Source: Reclinomonas americana ATCC 50394
Lineage: Eukaryota; Jakobida; Jakobea; Jakobida
NCBI GenBank assembly: GCA_048213135.1
Contig: PS015009.1
Coordinates: forward strand, 434,001-498,000
Direction of reading: 5' to 3'
Length of the DNA stretch: 64,000 nucleotides
Of this stretch, positions 45,115 to 52,738 are shown in pieces; the stretch's first letter is position 1, and each line of letters begins with the position of its first letter. The notes beneath the pieces are model-generated. The model ran no database searches. It saw nothing but the letters and a program-made list of their open reading frames with translations, and was not told the DNA's origin. Made by a program: the position numbers and the translations under genes.

Positions 45115-45222
45115 CCCCTGCCAAAGTAAAGTAATTCCTATTTCTTAGAATCCGCTACCAGCTCTATACTCATCATTCCTATTACCACCCGTAATTAGTA
45201 ATTAGTAATTCGCATTTATCTC

Positions 45223-45230
45223 TATTTTTG
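45223..45230 (+). promoter_or_regulatory. TAnnTTTG element upstream of fumC
   Basis: TATTTTTG is an exact match and lies 21 nt before the fumC ATG at 45252, giving a short leader. A -33 box is weak; three direct copies of GTAATTA lie just upstream at 45191-45210. Confidence 0.4.
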
Positions 45231-45251
45231 CAAAAAATCAAACCCCAGTAT

Positions 45252-46649
45252 ATGGACTACAGAATTGAAAAAGACACCATGGGCGAGGTGAAAGTGCCCG
45301 TAACCGCTTATTATGGCGCACAAACGCAACGCAGTATCGACAATTTCAAGATCGCACAGGACATCAACCGCATGCCGAAAGAGATCATCAGGGCGTTTGC
45401 CTATCTCAAACACGCGGCGGCACTGACCAACCAGGAAGCCGGGGTATTGCCCAAAAAGAAGGCCGACCTTATTGGCAAGGTTAGCAAAGAGATCCTGGAA
45501 GGCAAACTGGACGACTATTTCCCGCTGGTGGTATGGCAAACGGGCAGTGGCACCCAAAGCAATATGAATGTGAATGAAGTGATTGCTTACCGCGGGCATG
45601 TGATCAATGGCGGTAAGCTGAGTGATAAAGAAAAATACCTGCACCCCAATGACGATGTCAATAAATCGCAGTCGTCCAACGATACCTTCCCTACCGCCAT
45701 GCACATTGCGGCTTACAAAATATTACTGGAGACCACCATTCCCGGCATTGAAAAACTGAAGAATACGCTCGACAAAAAAGCGAAGGCTTTCAAAAAAGTG
45801 GTGAAGATCGGTCGCACCCACTGTATGGATGCTACACCGCTTACGCTTGGACAGGAATTCAGCGGCTATGTATCGCAACTGGAGCATGGTATTAAGGCCA
45901 TTAAAAATACACTCCCTCACCTCAGCGAACTCGCCCTGGGCGGAACGGCTGTAGGCACCGGCATTAATACGCCTCCCAAATATGATGTGAACGTGGCTAA
46001 ACACATCGCCAAACTCACCAAACTGCCTTTTGTTACAGCCAAAAACAAATTTGAGGCCCTGGCGGCGCACGACGCGATTGTTGAAGCACATGGCGCATTG
46101 AAAACAGTAGCCGTAAGCCTGATGAAGATAGCGAATGATGTAAGGTTATTGTCCAGCGGCCCCCGCAGCGGCATTGGCGAAATATTCATCCCCGATAATG
46201 AACCGGGTTCTTCCATCATGCCGGGCAAGGTAAACCCAACGCAGTGCGAAGCGCTGACGATGATTGCCGCCCAGGTGCTGGGTAACGACGTGGCTATCAA
46301 TATTGGCGGTGCCACCGGCCATTTTGAGCTGAACGTATTTAAACCGGTGATGATCTACAACTTCCTGCACAGTGCCCGCCTCATTGGCGATGGCTGCGTA
46401 AGCTTCAATGATAAATGCGCCGTTGGTATTGAGCCTATTAAAGAGAATATCAAAAAACACCTTGATAATTCCCTGATGCTGGTGACGGCCCTGAATACAA
46501 AGATCGGCTACTACAAAGCCGCCGAAATTGCGCAGAAGGCTCATAAAGAAGGCACTACTTTAAAAGAGATGGCGGTTAAACTGGGTTATGTAACACCTAA
46601 GGAATTTGACGAGTGGGTGATACCCGCCAATATGGTTGGAAAAATATAA
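45252..46649 (+). CDS. fumC: Class II fumarate hydratase
   Basis: A 465-aa iron-independent fumarase of the citric acid cycle. The family signature [16 protein letters not shown] is at about residues 317-332; the substrate-binding [16 protein letters not shown] lies near 97-112 and [11 protein letters not shown] near 139, with [20 protein letters not shown] near 187. Length and motifs are canonical. The ATG at 45252 gives [16 protein letters not shown]. It ends with a strong terminator and is the last housekeeping gene before the biosynthetic cluster. Confidence 0.95.
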   Translation: MDYRIEKDTMGEVKVPVTAYYGAQTQRSIDNFKIAQDINRMPKEIIRAFAYLKHAAALTNQEAGVLPKKKADLIGKVSKEILEGKLDDYFPLVVWQTGSGTQSNMNVNEVIAYRGHVINGGKLSDKEKYLHPNDDVNKSQSSNDTFPTAMHIAAYKILLETTIPGIEKLKNTLDKKAKAFKKVVKIGRTHCMDATPLTLGQEFSGYVSQLEHGIKAIKNTLPHLSELALGGTAVGTGINTPPKYDVNVAKHIAKLTKLPFVTAKNKFEALAAHDAIVEAHGALKTVAVSLMKIANDVRLLSSGPRSGIGEIFIPDNEPGSSIMPGKVNPTQCEALTMIAAQVLGNDVAINIGGATGHFELNVFKPVMIYNFLHSARLIGDGCVSFNDKCAVGIEPIKENIKKHLDNSLMLVTALNTKIGYYKAAEIAQKAHKEGTTLKEMAVKLGYVTPKEFDEWVIPANMVGKI

Positions 46650-46670
46650 ACATTACAACATTTCTTTAAC

Positions 46671-46708
46671 ATACCCCGCACAGGCATTTTTCAGCTGGTG
46701 CGGGGTAT
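46671..46708 (+). terminator. Intrinsic terminator after fumC
   Basis: ATACCCCGCAC pairs with GTGCGGGGTAT (46671-46681 with 46698-46708), 11 bp, followed by a T-rich tract. It insulates the biosynthetic cluster from fumC. Confidence 0.8.
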
Positions 46709-46807
46709 TTCTTTAAACCCTTTACTGTAGCGGGTTTCATCCGATTAAAATATCCTTCCTTTCCCGCATTTTTATTTTTCAGAAAGAAAAAGTTTCAAAA
46801 AATATTT

Positions 46808-46837
46808 TTTGTACTCTGAAAAATATCTATAAATTTA
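46808..46837 (+). promoter_or_regulatory. Promoter candidate of the RiPP/type II lipid cluster
   Basis: TTTG (46808-46811) is followed after 18 nt by TAAATTTA (46830-46837), one mismatch from TAnnTTTG. It is the best match between fumC and the first precursor and predicts a leader of about 290 nt before the ATG at 47134. Nothing else in this gap codes. Confidence 0.35.
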
Positions 46838-46964
46838 TACTCATCCGATTTCAAACTGTCTTAAACTGTACCCTTATGAGAATGTTGCATTTTTCCTGCA
46901 AAATCTGTTTCTGCACTACGCTACATCAGGAATTCCATCTGCGTTTAAACACATCTGAAATTAC

Positions 46965-47027
46965 ACAAGGACGACTTTGGCATTAAAGAAATGCCCCGGG
47001 TTGTATCAACAGTAAAGTTCGTCCTGT
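46965..47027 (+). promoter_or_regulatory. Predicted three-way-junction RNA in the leader of the precursor genes
   Basis: A closing stem AGGACGA/TCGTCCT (46968-46974 with 47019-47025) continues, after one bulged base, with CTTT/AAAG (46975-46978 with 47014-47017). Inside it lie two hairpins: GGCATT/AATGCC (46979-46984 with 46990-46995, 5-nt loop) and GTTG/CAAC (47000-47003 with 47007-47010). This is a compact multibranched fold about 110 nt before the first precursor. I recognise no known riboswitch class. A further hairpin ACCGG/CCGGT is at 47054-47067. Confidence 0.45.
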
Positions 47028-47133
47028 TAAACCCACACACCGCTTCCATTATTACCGGTTTACCGGTTCGGTCATGATTATTCTTCTGCCCTAGGAATTA
47101 ATCAAGTTTTTTTTAACCAATAAATAAAAAACG

Positions 47134-47301
47134 ATGACTGAAAACAAAAATCTCGTTCAGGATTTGAAACAAGCCCTGTCCGTAATGGAACTCGAAGAAA
47201 GATTCGAAATGACAGCTGCTGCTGCAGATGCCCTGCGTTGCGGTGACAACAACAGTTGCACCATCAAAACAGAGGTTCCTACATCAACAGCTTCTGTGTA
47301 A
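47134..47301 (+). CDS. RiPP precursor peptide 1
   Basis: A 55-aa peptide. The leader is acidic and helical (residues about 7-35), with LKQALSVMELEERFEMTAAA, a pattern typical of a recognition leader; the C-terminal part has RCGDNNSCTIK (Cys36 and Cys42) and a Ser/Thr-rich tail ending PTSTASV. The three precursors are near-identical in the leader and in Cys spacing. The ATG at 47134 follows TAAATAAAAAACG. The peptide lies upstream of a radical SAM/SPASM enzyme and, 15 kb further, a LanB-type dehydratase. It is too short for most automatic calling. Cleavage site not evident; AAAADA before LRC is one option. Confidence 0.85.
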   Translation: MTENKNLVQDLKQALSVMELEERFEMTAAAADALRCGDNNSCTIKTEVPTSTASV

Positions 47302-47321
47302 GCAGCATCCACTTGCTTAAG

Positions 47322-47345
47322 GGGCAGTAATGTCCGTTACTGCCC
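47322..47345 (+). terminator. Hairpin between precursors 1 and 2
   Basis: GGGCAGTAA pairs with TTACTGCCC over a 6-nt loop (47322-47330 with 47337-47345), followed 11 nt later by eight T. It may attenuate, so that precursor message exceeds that of the enzymes, or protect a processed 3' end. Confidence 0.55.
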
Positions 47346-47383
47346 TCTCTTTCCTGTTTTTTTTAACCAATAAATACACACAA

Positions 47384-47551
47384 ATGACAAACAACAAAAA
47401 CATGGAACTGGAGCTGAAGCAGGCTCTGTCTGTGATGGAACTCGAAGAAAGGTTCGAAATGACAGCTGCCGCTGCCGACGCTCTGCGTTGCGGTGACAAT
47501 GACAGCTGCACCATCAAAACACAGGCGCCAACTTCAACAGCATCTGTGTAA
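47384..47551 (+). CDS. RiPP precursor peptide 2
   Basis: A 55-aa copy of precursor 1: leader MTNNKNMELELKQALSVM and ELEERFEMTAAAADAL, core RCGDNDSCTIKTQAPTSTASV. Changes against precursor 1 are the N-terminal leader segment, Asn40 to Asp, Glu47 to Gln and Val48 to Ala. The frame is open to 47330 through the hairpin region, but the ATG at 47384 matches the start of precursor 1. It carries seven Ser/Thr in the core. Confidence 0.85.
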   Translation: MTNNKNMELELKQALSVMELEERFEMTAAAADALRCGDNDSCTIKTQAPTSTASV

Positions 47552-47571
47552 GCAGCAACAACTTGCTTAAG

Positions 47572-47595
47572 GGGCAGTAATGTCCGTTACTGCCC
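47572..47595 (+). terminator. Hairpin between precursors 2 and 3
   Basis: Identical stem and loop to the one after precursor 1: GGGCAGTAA (47572-47580) with TTACTGCCC (47587-47595), followed by CTCTTTAACCTG and eight T. Confidence 0.55.
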
Positions 47596-47633
47596 TCTTT
47601 AACCTGTTTTTTTTAACCAATAAATACACACAA

Positions 47634-47804
47634 ATGACAAACAACAAAAACATGGAACTGGAGCTGAAGCAAGCTCTGTCCATCATGGAACTGGAAGAAA
47701 GGTTCGAAATGACTGCTGCTGCTGCTGACGCTCTGCGTTGCGGTGACAACCAAAGCTGCACCATTATCGTACAGCCGGCACCTAAAGCAGAAGTGTCACT
47801 GTAA
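47634..47804 (+). CDS. RiPP precursor peptide 3 (diverged tail)
   Basis: A 56-aa peptide. The leader equals precursor 2 except Val17 to Ile. The core keeps RCGDNQSCTI (Cys36, Cys42) but the tail is IVQPAPKAEVSL, with only three Ser/Thr in the core region (41, 43, 55) against seven in the others. The Cys pair and CGDN-x-SCT are thus conserved in all three, while the tail varies. This suggests that the CGDNxSCT segment is the essential site of modification. Confidence 0.85.
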   Translation: MTNNKNMELELKQALSIMELEERFEMTAAAADALRCGDNQSCTIIVQPAPKAEVSL

Positions 47805-47829
47805 TTCCTGGTTTCCAAAAGTCACATGT

Positions 47830-47857
47830 AAAGGGGCAGTATCATTACTGCTCCTTT
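47830..47857 (+). terminator. Hairpin after precursor 3
   Basis: AAAGGGGCAGTA pairs with TACTGCTCCTTT over TCAT (12 bp with one G-U), close to 25 nt after the stop. No long T-run follows, so read-through into the downstream enzymes is likely. Confidence 0.55.
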
Positions 47858-47917
47858 ATAGCCTGAAGAGGTCAACGTATTCATTTTTTACATCATGCAA
47901 AATATGTGCCGGTCAAT

Positions 47918-48094
47918 ATGAAAAACGATAAACTGAAAAGCCTGGTAAGGCAGATCGCGGAAAACACCACGGAAAAAAAGGAAAAGGATCCCGGGATATT
48001 GCAGAACCTCTCCCGTGATTTCCTGGCCAAGGAACTGAAGAAACAGGAAGACAATAAACACGTGATCACCGAATCACACAACATCACCCGGTAA
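47918..48094 (+). CDS. 58-aa charged protein between the precursors and the radical SAM gene
   Basis: A 58-aa, Lys/Glu-rich, helical peptide (MKNDKLKSLVRQIAENTTEK, then DPGILQNLSRDFLAKELKKQEDNKHV). No Cys. It ends 13 nt before the radical SAM gene. It could be a divergent precursor, a leader-binding or scaffold peptide, or a small regulator; nothing in the sequence decides. Similarity to the precursor leaders is not obvious. A GTG four codons upstream is an alternative start. Confidence 0.6.
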   Translation: MKNDKLKSLVRQIAENTTEKKEKDPGILQNLSRDFLAKELKKQEDNKHVITESHNITR

Positions 48095-48107
48095 ACCGTT
48101 AAAGATC

Positions 48108-49460
48108 ATGAAATTCGCCCTGTCCTATTATACGATCGCGTCCGACGCTTTTATGTCCGCTAAATATGAACTGCCTGTTCGGGTATTGTACAGCTCCCGT
48201 TCGGGTAAAGCGCTTACCATCAGCGACAGCCTCTATGACAAGATCAGTATGAATGATTATTCCGGCCTGTCGTATGAAGACCTGGAACAACTGATTGAAA
48301 CGGAAGCCATTGTTCCTGAAGGAGAAAATGAACTGGAAACCGTAATCAGTGCCAATAAGGGCGAGCTGAACGACAGTACCACACTGAGTTACATTATACA
48401 ACCTACGGCCCAGTGCCAGCTGGGCTGCGACTATTGCGGGCAGGCACATACCAAGAAACAGATCGACGCCGACATGTACGAGAATATTCTGAAAAGGATC
48501 GAGTACAAACTGCTGACCGGTATATACACAACACTGCGTATATCCTGGTTCGGATCTGAACCGCTGGTGGGCCTGCGCAACATACGTGAACTCACTCCCC
48601 GGCTTAAGCTGCTGGCCGAAGCTTATAACTGCCGTTACGGTGCCGCCATCGTTACCAACGGACTTTCCCTCAAGCCCAATATTTATAAGGAACTGGTGAC
48701 GGAGTACGACATCGACGGTATCGAAATCACACTGGACGGCGTTGCCGAGTTCCACGACAAAAGGAGGCACACTAAAGAAGGTGAAGGAACTTTCGACATC
48801 ATTTTTAAAAACCTGCTGGCGGTATGCGACAGTGAAACATTTGAAAAGAGCAATACGCAAATTTCCATTCGTTGCAATATCGATAAAAGAAATTATGAAG
48901 GTGTGTCGCCGCTTATACAACTGCTGGCAAAGCATGGATTACAGAAGAAAATAAAATTCTATCCCTCTCCCATTCACTCGTGGGGCAATGACGCTCATAC
49001 CCTGTCCCTGGAGAAAGAGGAATATGCTAATAAAGAAATTGACTGGATCATTGAAATGGCGCAGCACGGCTTCCCGCTTACCGGCCTTATTCCCGGCACC
49101 AAAAGAAGTGTATGTATTGCCGTTACCGGCGACGCGGAAGTGGTTGACGCCTATGGAAATATTTTCAACTGCACCGAAGTGCCTTATGTTCCAATATACG
49201 AGAACTCGGATTATATACTGGGCAATATCAAATCAACACCCGCTGACGTCACCATTACCAAAAGATCTTTCCAGGACTGGAACGACCAGGTGCTGAACGA
49301 TAACAATACCTGCTCTACCTGCAAGATGCTGCCCGTATGTGGCGGCATGTGTCCCAAATCCTGGGCGGAAGGCATTGCGGCCTGCCCAAGCAATAAATTC
49401 AACATCAAGGATAAACTGGTACTCGCTTACATGTATACCAATAACGAATTACCCGCTTAA
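48108..49460 (+). CDS. Radical SAM/SPASM peptide-modifying enzyme
   Basis: A 450-aa enzyme. An N-terminal region of about 95 residues with a helix-strand pattern may recognise the leader. The radical SAM cluster motif is CQLGCDYC (Cys103, 107, 110), and SWFGSEPLVG follows as the GGEP-like SAM segment. The C-terminal SPASM domain has Cys at about 402, 405, 411, 415 and 426 (TCSTCKMLPVCGGMCPKSW), and NCTEVPY near 360 may add a further ligand, enough for one or two auxiliary clusters. SPASM enzymes of RiPP clusters form thioether or C-C crosslinks or epimerise residues. The Cys-containing precursors 0.3 kb upstream make thioether formation a fair guess. Confidence 0.88.
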   Translation: MKFALSYYTIASDAFMSAKYELPVRVLYSSRSGKALTISDSLYDKISMNDYSGLSYEDLEQLIETEAIVPEGENELETVISANKGELNDSTTLSYIIQPTAQCQLGCDYCGQAHTKKQIDADMYENILKRIEYKLLTGIYTTLRISWFGSEPLVGLRNIRELTPRLKLLAEAYNCRYGAAIVTNGLSLKPNIYKELVTEYDIDGIEITLDGVAEFHDKRRHTKEGEGTFDIIFKNLLAVCDSETFEKSNTQISIRCNIDKRNYEGVSPLIQLLAKHGLQKKIKFYPSPIHSWGNDAHTLSLEKEEYANKEIDWIIEMAQHGFPLTGLIPGTKRSVCIAVTGDAEVVDAYGNIFNCTEVPYVPIYENSDYILGNIKSTPADVTITKRSFQDWNDQVLNDNNTCSTCKMLPVCGGMCPKSWAEGIAACPSNKFNIKDKLVLAYMYTNNELPA

Positions 49461-49469
49461 TACGGCCCT

Positions 49470-50432
49470 ATGGTAATAACAGAAAAATACAACCTGGAAG
49501 AACTGATCCACCTGCTGAGCAGGCAGGCAGATAAAAAGAAACAACCCGACGACTTCCTGAAATCGGGCATACTGCTGATCAATAAAGCCAAGGAACATCT
49601 GGACCGGGACGAAGTATTTGAACTGCTCTACCTTTTCAACCAGTGCAAAAAAGGGTACTATGAAATACTGAAACGCAACCGCATATCGGCTTCCTGGTTT
49701 TTTGAAAAAATAGAAAGCTGGATCAGCACCAGGTATACAGAAAAGCCCTACTGCGCCGCCATCGCTTTCCTTTTCCTGGCCAAGAACTATGCGGATATGC
49801 AGGCTGATTATGTCCGGGCGAAAGAAATGCTGATAAAAGGAATCGGTGCAATTGATACCCTGTTTGCGAAAGATGCAGATGGTCTTTTCATCCGCCTTAA
49901 AAATTTTATGCTGGTGCTGTACAACAAAGCCCTTGTAAAAGAAGGCGAAGTGGCTGCTGCTGTAAATAACCTCACGGAAGAATTGTGCCGCCACCTTGGT
50001 AGCGCCACAGGTGAGCAGGCATCCGATACTGATGAATGTATCTATCGCTTATTCACCGATCTCTACGGTTTTTCTTTATTCAGCGACGCTGTTGCGGGTT
50101 ATATGAAACAACACATCAGCGACGCCTGTAACCGTCAGCAGGATATGCCCGGAACGGGTTATACCGGTTATTTCATAGCGGCGGAAAGAGCCATCGCCGG
50201 GGATGATATAACCGTGTATTTTGAAAAGATCACGGATATGGCAAGGTCATTTTCCGATCCTGCGCAGGCCGCCATGCTGGCCTACCAGTTTGCACAGGGC
50301 GACAAATACCTGGCAATGCAGAACGATCCCATGCGGACATCATTCGCCCTGGCCTTTGAAATTTTTGTAAAACGTACCATGCCGGGCTATGTATCGGAAA
50401 AAATGTTCGACAGTAAGAAACAACTACAATAA
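49470..50432 (+). CDS. 320-aa helical protein of unknown function
   Basis: A cytoplasmic, all-helical protein of 320 aa with no signal peptide, no metal motif and no fold I recognise. The helices (YNLEELIHLLSRQADKK, HLDRDEVFELLYLFNQCKKGYYEILKR, RAKEMLIKGIGAIDTLF, FMLVLYNKALVKEGEV) are spaced like TPR or armadillo-type repeats. It begins 9 nt after the radical SAM stop and ends 21 nt before the ketoreductase, exactly at the junction of the RiPP and lipid genes. It could be a scaffold, a partner of the radical SAM enzyme or a condensing factor linking acyl chain and peptide. No function is assigned. Confidence 0.75.
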   Translation: MVITEKYNLEELIHLLSRQADKKKQPDDFLKSGILLINKAKEHLDRDEVFELLYLFNQCKKGYYEILKRNRISASWFFEKIESWISTRYTEKPYCAAIAFLFLAKNYADMQADYVRAKEMLIKGIGAIDTLFAKDADGLFIRLKNFMLVLYNKALVKEGEVAAAVNNLTEELCRHLGSATGEQASDTDECIYRLFTDLYGFSLFSDAVAGYMKQHISDACNRQQDMPGTGYTGYFIAAERAIAGDDITVYFEKITDMARSFSDPAQAAMLAYQFAQGDKYLAMQNDPMRTSFALAFEIFVKRTMPGYVSEKMFDSKKQLQ

Positions 50433-50453
50433 ATCACTCAGAAAAGATCTAAA

Positions 50454-51194
50454 ATGGAAAAAGGGAAACTGGTTTTGGTTACCGGCGGAAGCCGCGGAAT
50501 TGGAAAAGCCATCTGCCTGGAATTGGCAGGCAAAGGGAATGTCATCCTATTTACTTACCTGTCCAACGAAGAAGCCGCCAACGCCACAGAAGCTGAATTA
50601 CAGGCGATCAGCGAATTCGGGCACAAAGGATTTAAGTGCGACATGGCCGACAAGGAAGCTGTGCAGCAGTTATTCAAACAGATCCATAAGGATTTTGGTA
50701 AAGTGGAAGTGCTGGTCAACAATGCCGGTATTACCGGGAATGTAAAATTATTTATGATGACCTCCGATACAGACTGGTGGTCCATCTTCAATAATAATTT
50801 TCAATCCGTGCTGAATGCCGTACGTTTTGTTTTGCCGGGTATGATATCAAAAAAGGATGGTATTATCATCAACATGGGTTCCCTGTCGGGAAAGGATGGA
50901 ACTCCCGGCTCATCGGCTTATTCCTCCTCCAAAGCCGCCATCATCACTTTTACCAAATGCCTCTTCCAGGAACATGCGCAACATGGTATCAAAGCCTTTT
51001 GTGTATCGCCCGGTTTTGTAGAGACCGATATGATCAAAGATGTTCCCGAACCCTATATCAAGTACAGGATGGTGAAAACACCATTGCGCCGCCCCGGCAC
51101 AACCGCCGAGATCGCCAACCTTGTTGCTTACCTGGCAGGATCGCCCCCTGCATTGCTGGGCGGACAGGATATCAGTATTGACGGACTGCAATAA
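50454..51194 (+). CDS. FabG-like 3-oxoacyl-ACP reductase (SDR)
   Basis: A 246-aa short-chain dehydrogenase. NADPH-binding TGGSRGIG at residues 10-17, NNAG near 90, and the catalytic Ser in MGSLSG with YSSSK near 156-160; PGFVETDM near 187 closes the cofactor site. It reduces the beta-keto group after each condensation in type II fatty acid or polyene assembly. It is the first lipid gene after the RiPP genes and is followed after 12 nt by the ketosynthase. Confidence 0.9.
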   Translation: MEKGKLVLVTGGSRGIGKAICLELAGKGNVILFTYLSNEEAANATEAELQAISEFGHKGFKCDMADKEAVQQLFKQIHKDFGKVEVLVNNAGITGNVKLFMMTSDTDWWSIFNNNFQSVLNAVRFVLPGMISKKDGIIINMGSLSGKDGTPGSSAYSSSKAAIITFTKCLFQEHAQHGIKAFCVSPGFVETDMIKDVPEPYIKYRMVKTPLRRPGTTAEIANLVAYLAGSPPALLGGQDISIDGLQ

Positions 51195-51206
51195 AAGAAA
51201 CTGCTT

Positions 51207-52424
51207 ATGAAGAAAAGAATTGTAATTACCGGGATGGGCATACTGTCCTCCATTGGCGACACGGTGGAAGAATTCACCTCCAGCCTGTATAACGGCGTAT
51301 CGGGACTCAAACCCATACCAGCCGAAAGATTTTCCACTGAATCGAGGGTGTACCGTAACCGCAACGCCCACGTGATCAGGCAGGAATTGTTCAGCTCCAT
51401 ACTTGCAGATGATGAAACTGTTCTGCGGGAAGCCTCCGTAAGGGCCATCCGCCAGGCCATTACCGACGCGGGGCTTGACATGAATACAATAAATAAACGC
51501 AGCCTCGGGCTTTGTATAGGTACATCTGTCGGTTCCAACTTTCCTTTTATGAGGTGGGTGAATGAGTTCCTCAAAGACAGCAGCGCCATGCAAACGCTGA
51601 TCACCACGCCCACCATTGCCGGCGCCGTTGCCAAAACATTCGGCGTGCTGGGCCCCGTCAGTACGATATCTACCGCCTGCGCCGCAGGCACCAACAGCAT
51701 AGGCAGGGCCTGCGATTTCATCAGCAATGACAGGGCCGAATACATGATCGCGGGAGGTATCGATATTTTTACAGATCATTCTTTCAGTGGTTTTAACAGC
51801 CTTACCGCCATTTCAAAAAGCGATTGCAAACCTTTCGACAACAACAGGGATGGCATGATGCTCGGCGACGCTTCCGCTTACTTTATCATGGAATCATATG
51901 AACACGCCGTTAACCGGGGTGCACGCATCCACGCCGAAGTGCTGGGTTATTCAACGCTGAACGAAGCTTATCATGCCACCGCGCCAACACCTGATGGTTC
52001 CATGGCCTACCGCGTGATGAACGAAGCCATCGCCTATTCAGGCATTCAGCCGCATGAAATAGAATACATCAATGCGCATGGCACCGCCACCAAGGCCAAT
52101 GACGAAATGGAGTTCGTTGCCATTAAGCGTTTTGTCAAAGACAATCCTGTATACATCAGTTCTACCAAATCGCTCACCGGCCATACGCTGGGCGCCGCCG
52201 GCAGTATAGAGCTGATGGCAACCATTGTAGGTATGCAGAACAATTTTATCCCCCCCTCTCTCAATGTGAGTTCCCCGATCGAACAGGAAGATTGTGCTAA
52301 CATGATCTTCGTGAAGGACAAGGGACTGCAGAAAGAGTTCAGCACCGCCATATCCAACTCCTTTGGCTTCGCCGGGAATATGGCCTCTATCGTTGTACGC
52401 AAAATCAATCATCATAACAATTAA
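51207..52424 (+). CDS. Beta-ketoacyl-ACP synthase (FabF-like, active)
   Basis: A 405-aa condensing enzyme with the full Cys-His-His triad of FabF: Cys158 in STACAAGTNS, His291 in NAHGTATKAND and His326 in KSLTGHTLGAAG. The gating loop and AISKSDCKPFDNNRDGMMLGD are normal. It extends acyl-ACP with malonyl-ACP. A second, Cys-less homologue (56469-57704) in the same cluster suggests a KS/chain-length-factor pair as in aryl polyene and aromatic polyketide systems. Confidence 0.92.
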   Translation: MKKRIVITGMGILSSIGDTVEEFTSSLYNGVSGLKPIPAERFSTESRVYRNRNAHVIRQELFSSILADDETVLREASVRAIRQAITDAGLDMNTINKRSLGLCIGTSVGSNFPFMRWVNEFLKDSSAMQTLITTPTIAGAVAKTFGVLGPVSTISTACAAGTNSIGRACDFISNDRAEYMIAGGIDIFTDHSFSGFNSLTAISKSDCKPFDNNRDGMMLGDASAYFIMESYEHAVNRGARIHAEVLGYSTLNEAYHATAPTPDGSMAYRVMNEAIAYSGIQPHEIEYINAHGTATKANDEMEFVAIKRFVKDNPVYISSTKSLTGHTLGAAGSIELMATIVGMQNNFIPPSLNVSSPIEQEDCANMIFVKDKGLQKEFSTAISNSFGFAGNMASIVVRKINHHNN

Positions 52425-52435
52425 AACCTACTATT

Positions 52436-52705
52436 ATGACTATCGAAAACATCCAACTGAAGATCAACAGCATCATTATCGATGTACTGAAGCTGAACAA
52501 AAAACCGGAAGAACTGGCGCCCGAAACACCGTTCTTTTCCACTTCGCCTACCAATCCCGGTATCGTGGAAGATTCACTGGCCATCCTGGAAATATCTTCC
52601 CGCATTGCTGAAGAGTTTGACCTGATCCCCGGCGAGATTGATGAAAAAGATTTTCAGAACATTGGCACGCTGAGTTCCGCCATCGCGACCTTAAAAGCCG
52701 CCTGA
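52436..52705 (+). CDS. Acyl carrier protein
   Basis: An 89-aa acidic helical carrier. The phosphopantetheine attachment site is Ser47 in IVEDSLAILEIS, a variant of the DSL motif. It lies 11 nt after the ketosynthase. The cluster also has its own phosphopantetheinyl transferase, so this ACP is probably dedicated to the pathway rather than to primary lipid synthesis. Confidence 0.9.
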   Translation: MTIENIQLKINSIIIDVLKLNKKPEELAPETPFFSTSPTNPGIVEDSLAILEISSRIAEEFDLIPGEIDEKDFQNIGTLSSAIATLKAA

Positions 52706-52738
52706 TCCTTTATTCAACCATAACAAAGAAAAGATCAA

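Larger units (their letters stand above)
47107..47856 (+). repeat. Three tandem 250-bp units, each with one precursor gene
   Basis: Each unit begins with eight T and AACCAATAAAT, holds one precursor gene and ends with a hairpin. Unit starts 47107, 47357 and 47607 and precursor starts 47134, 47384 and 47634 are spaced by exactly 250 bp. Units 2 and 3 are closest to each other in the 5' part; unit 1 has a different N-terminal leader segment. Confidence 0.85.

Noticed and set aside
47330-47804. 73-74-aa versions of precursors 2 and 3
   Set aside because: They begin inside the hairpin after the previous precursor and lack a counterpart in precursor 1; the internal ATGs align in all three.
47322-47857. 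Hairpins between precursors as ordinary strong terminators
   Set aside because: The T-run is more than 10 nt from the stem or absent, and the downstream genes appear to need read-through; attenuation or mRNA processing is as likely.
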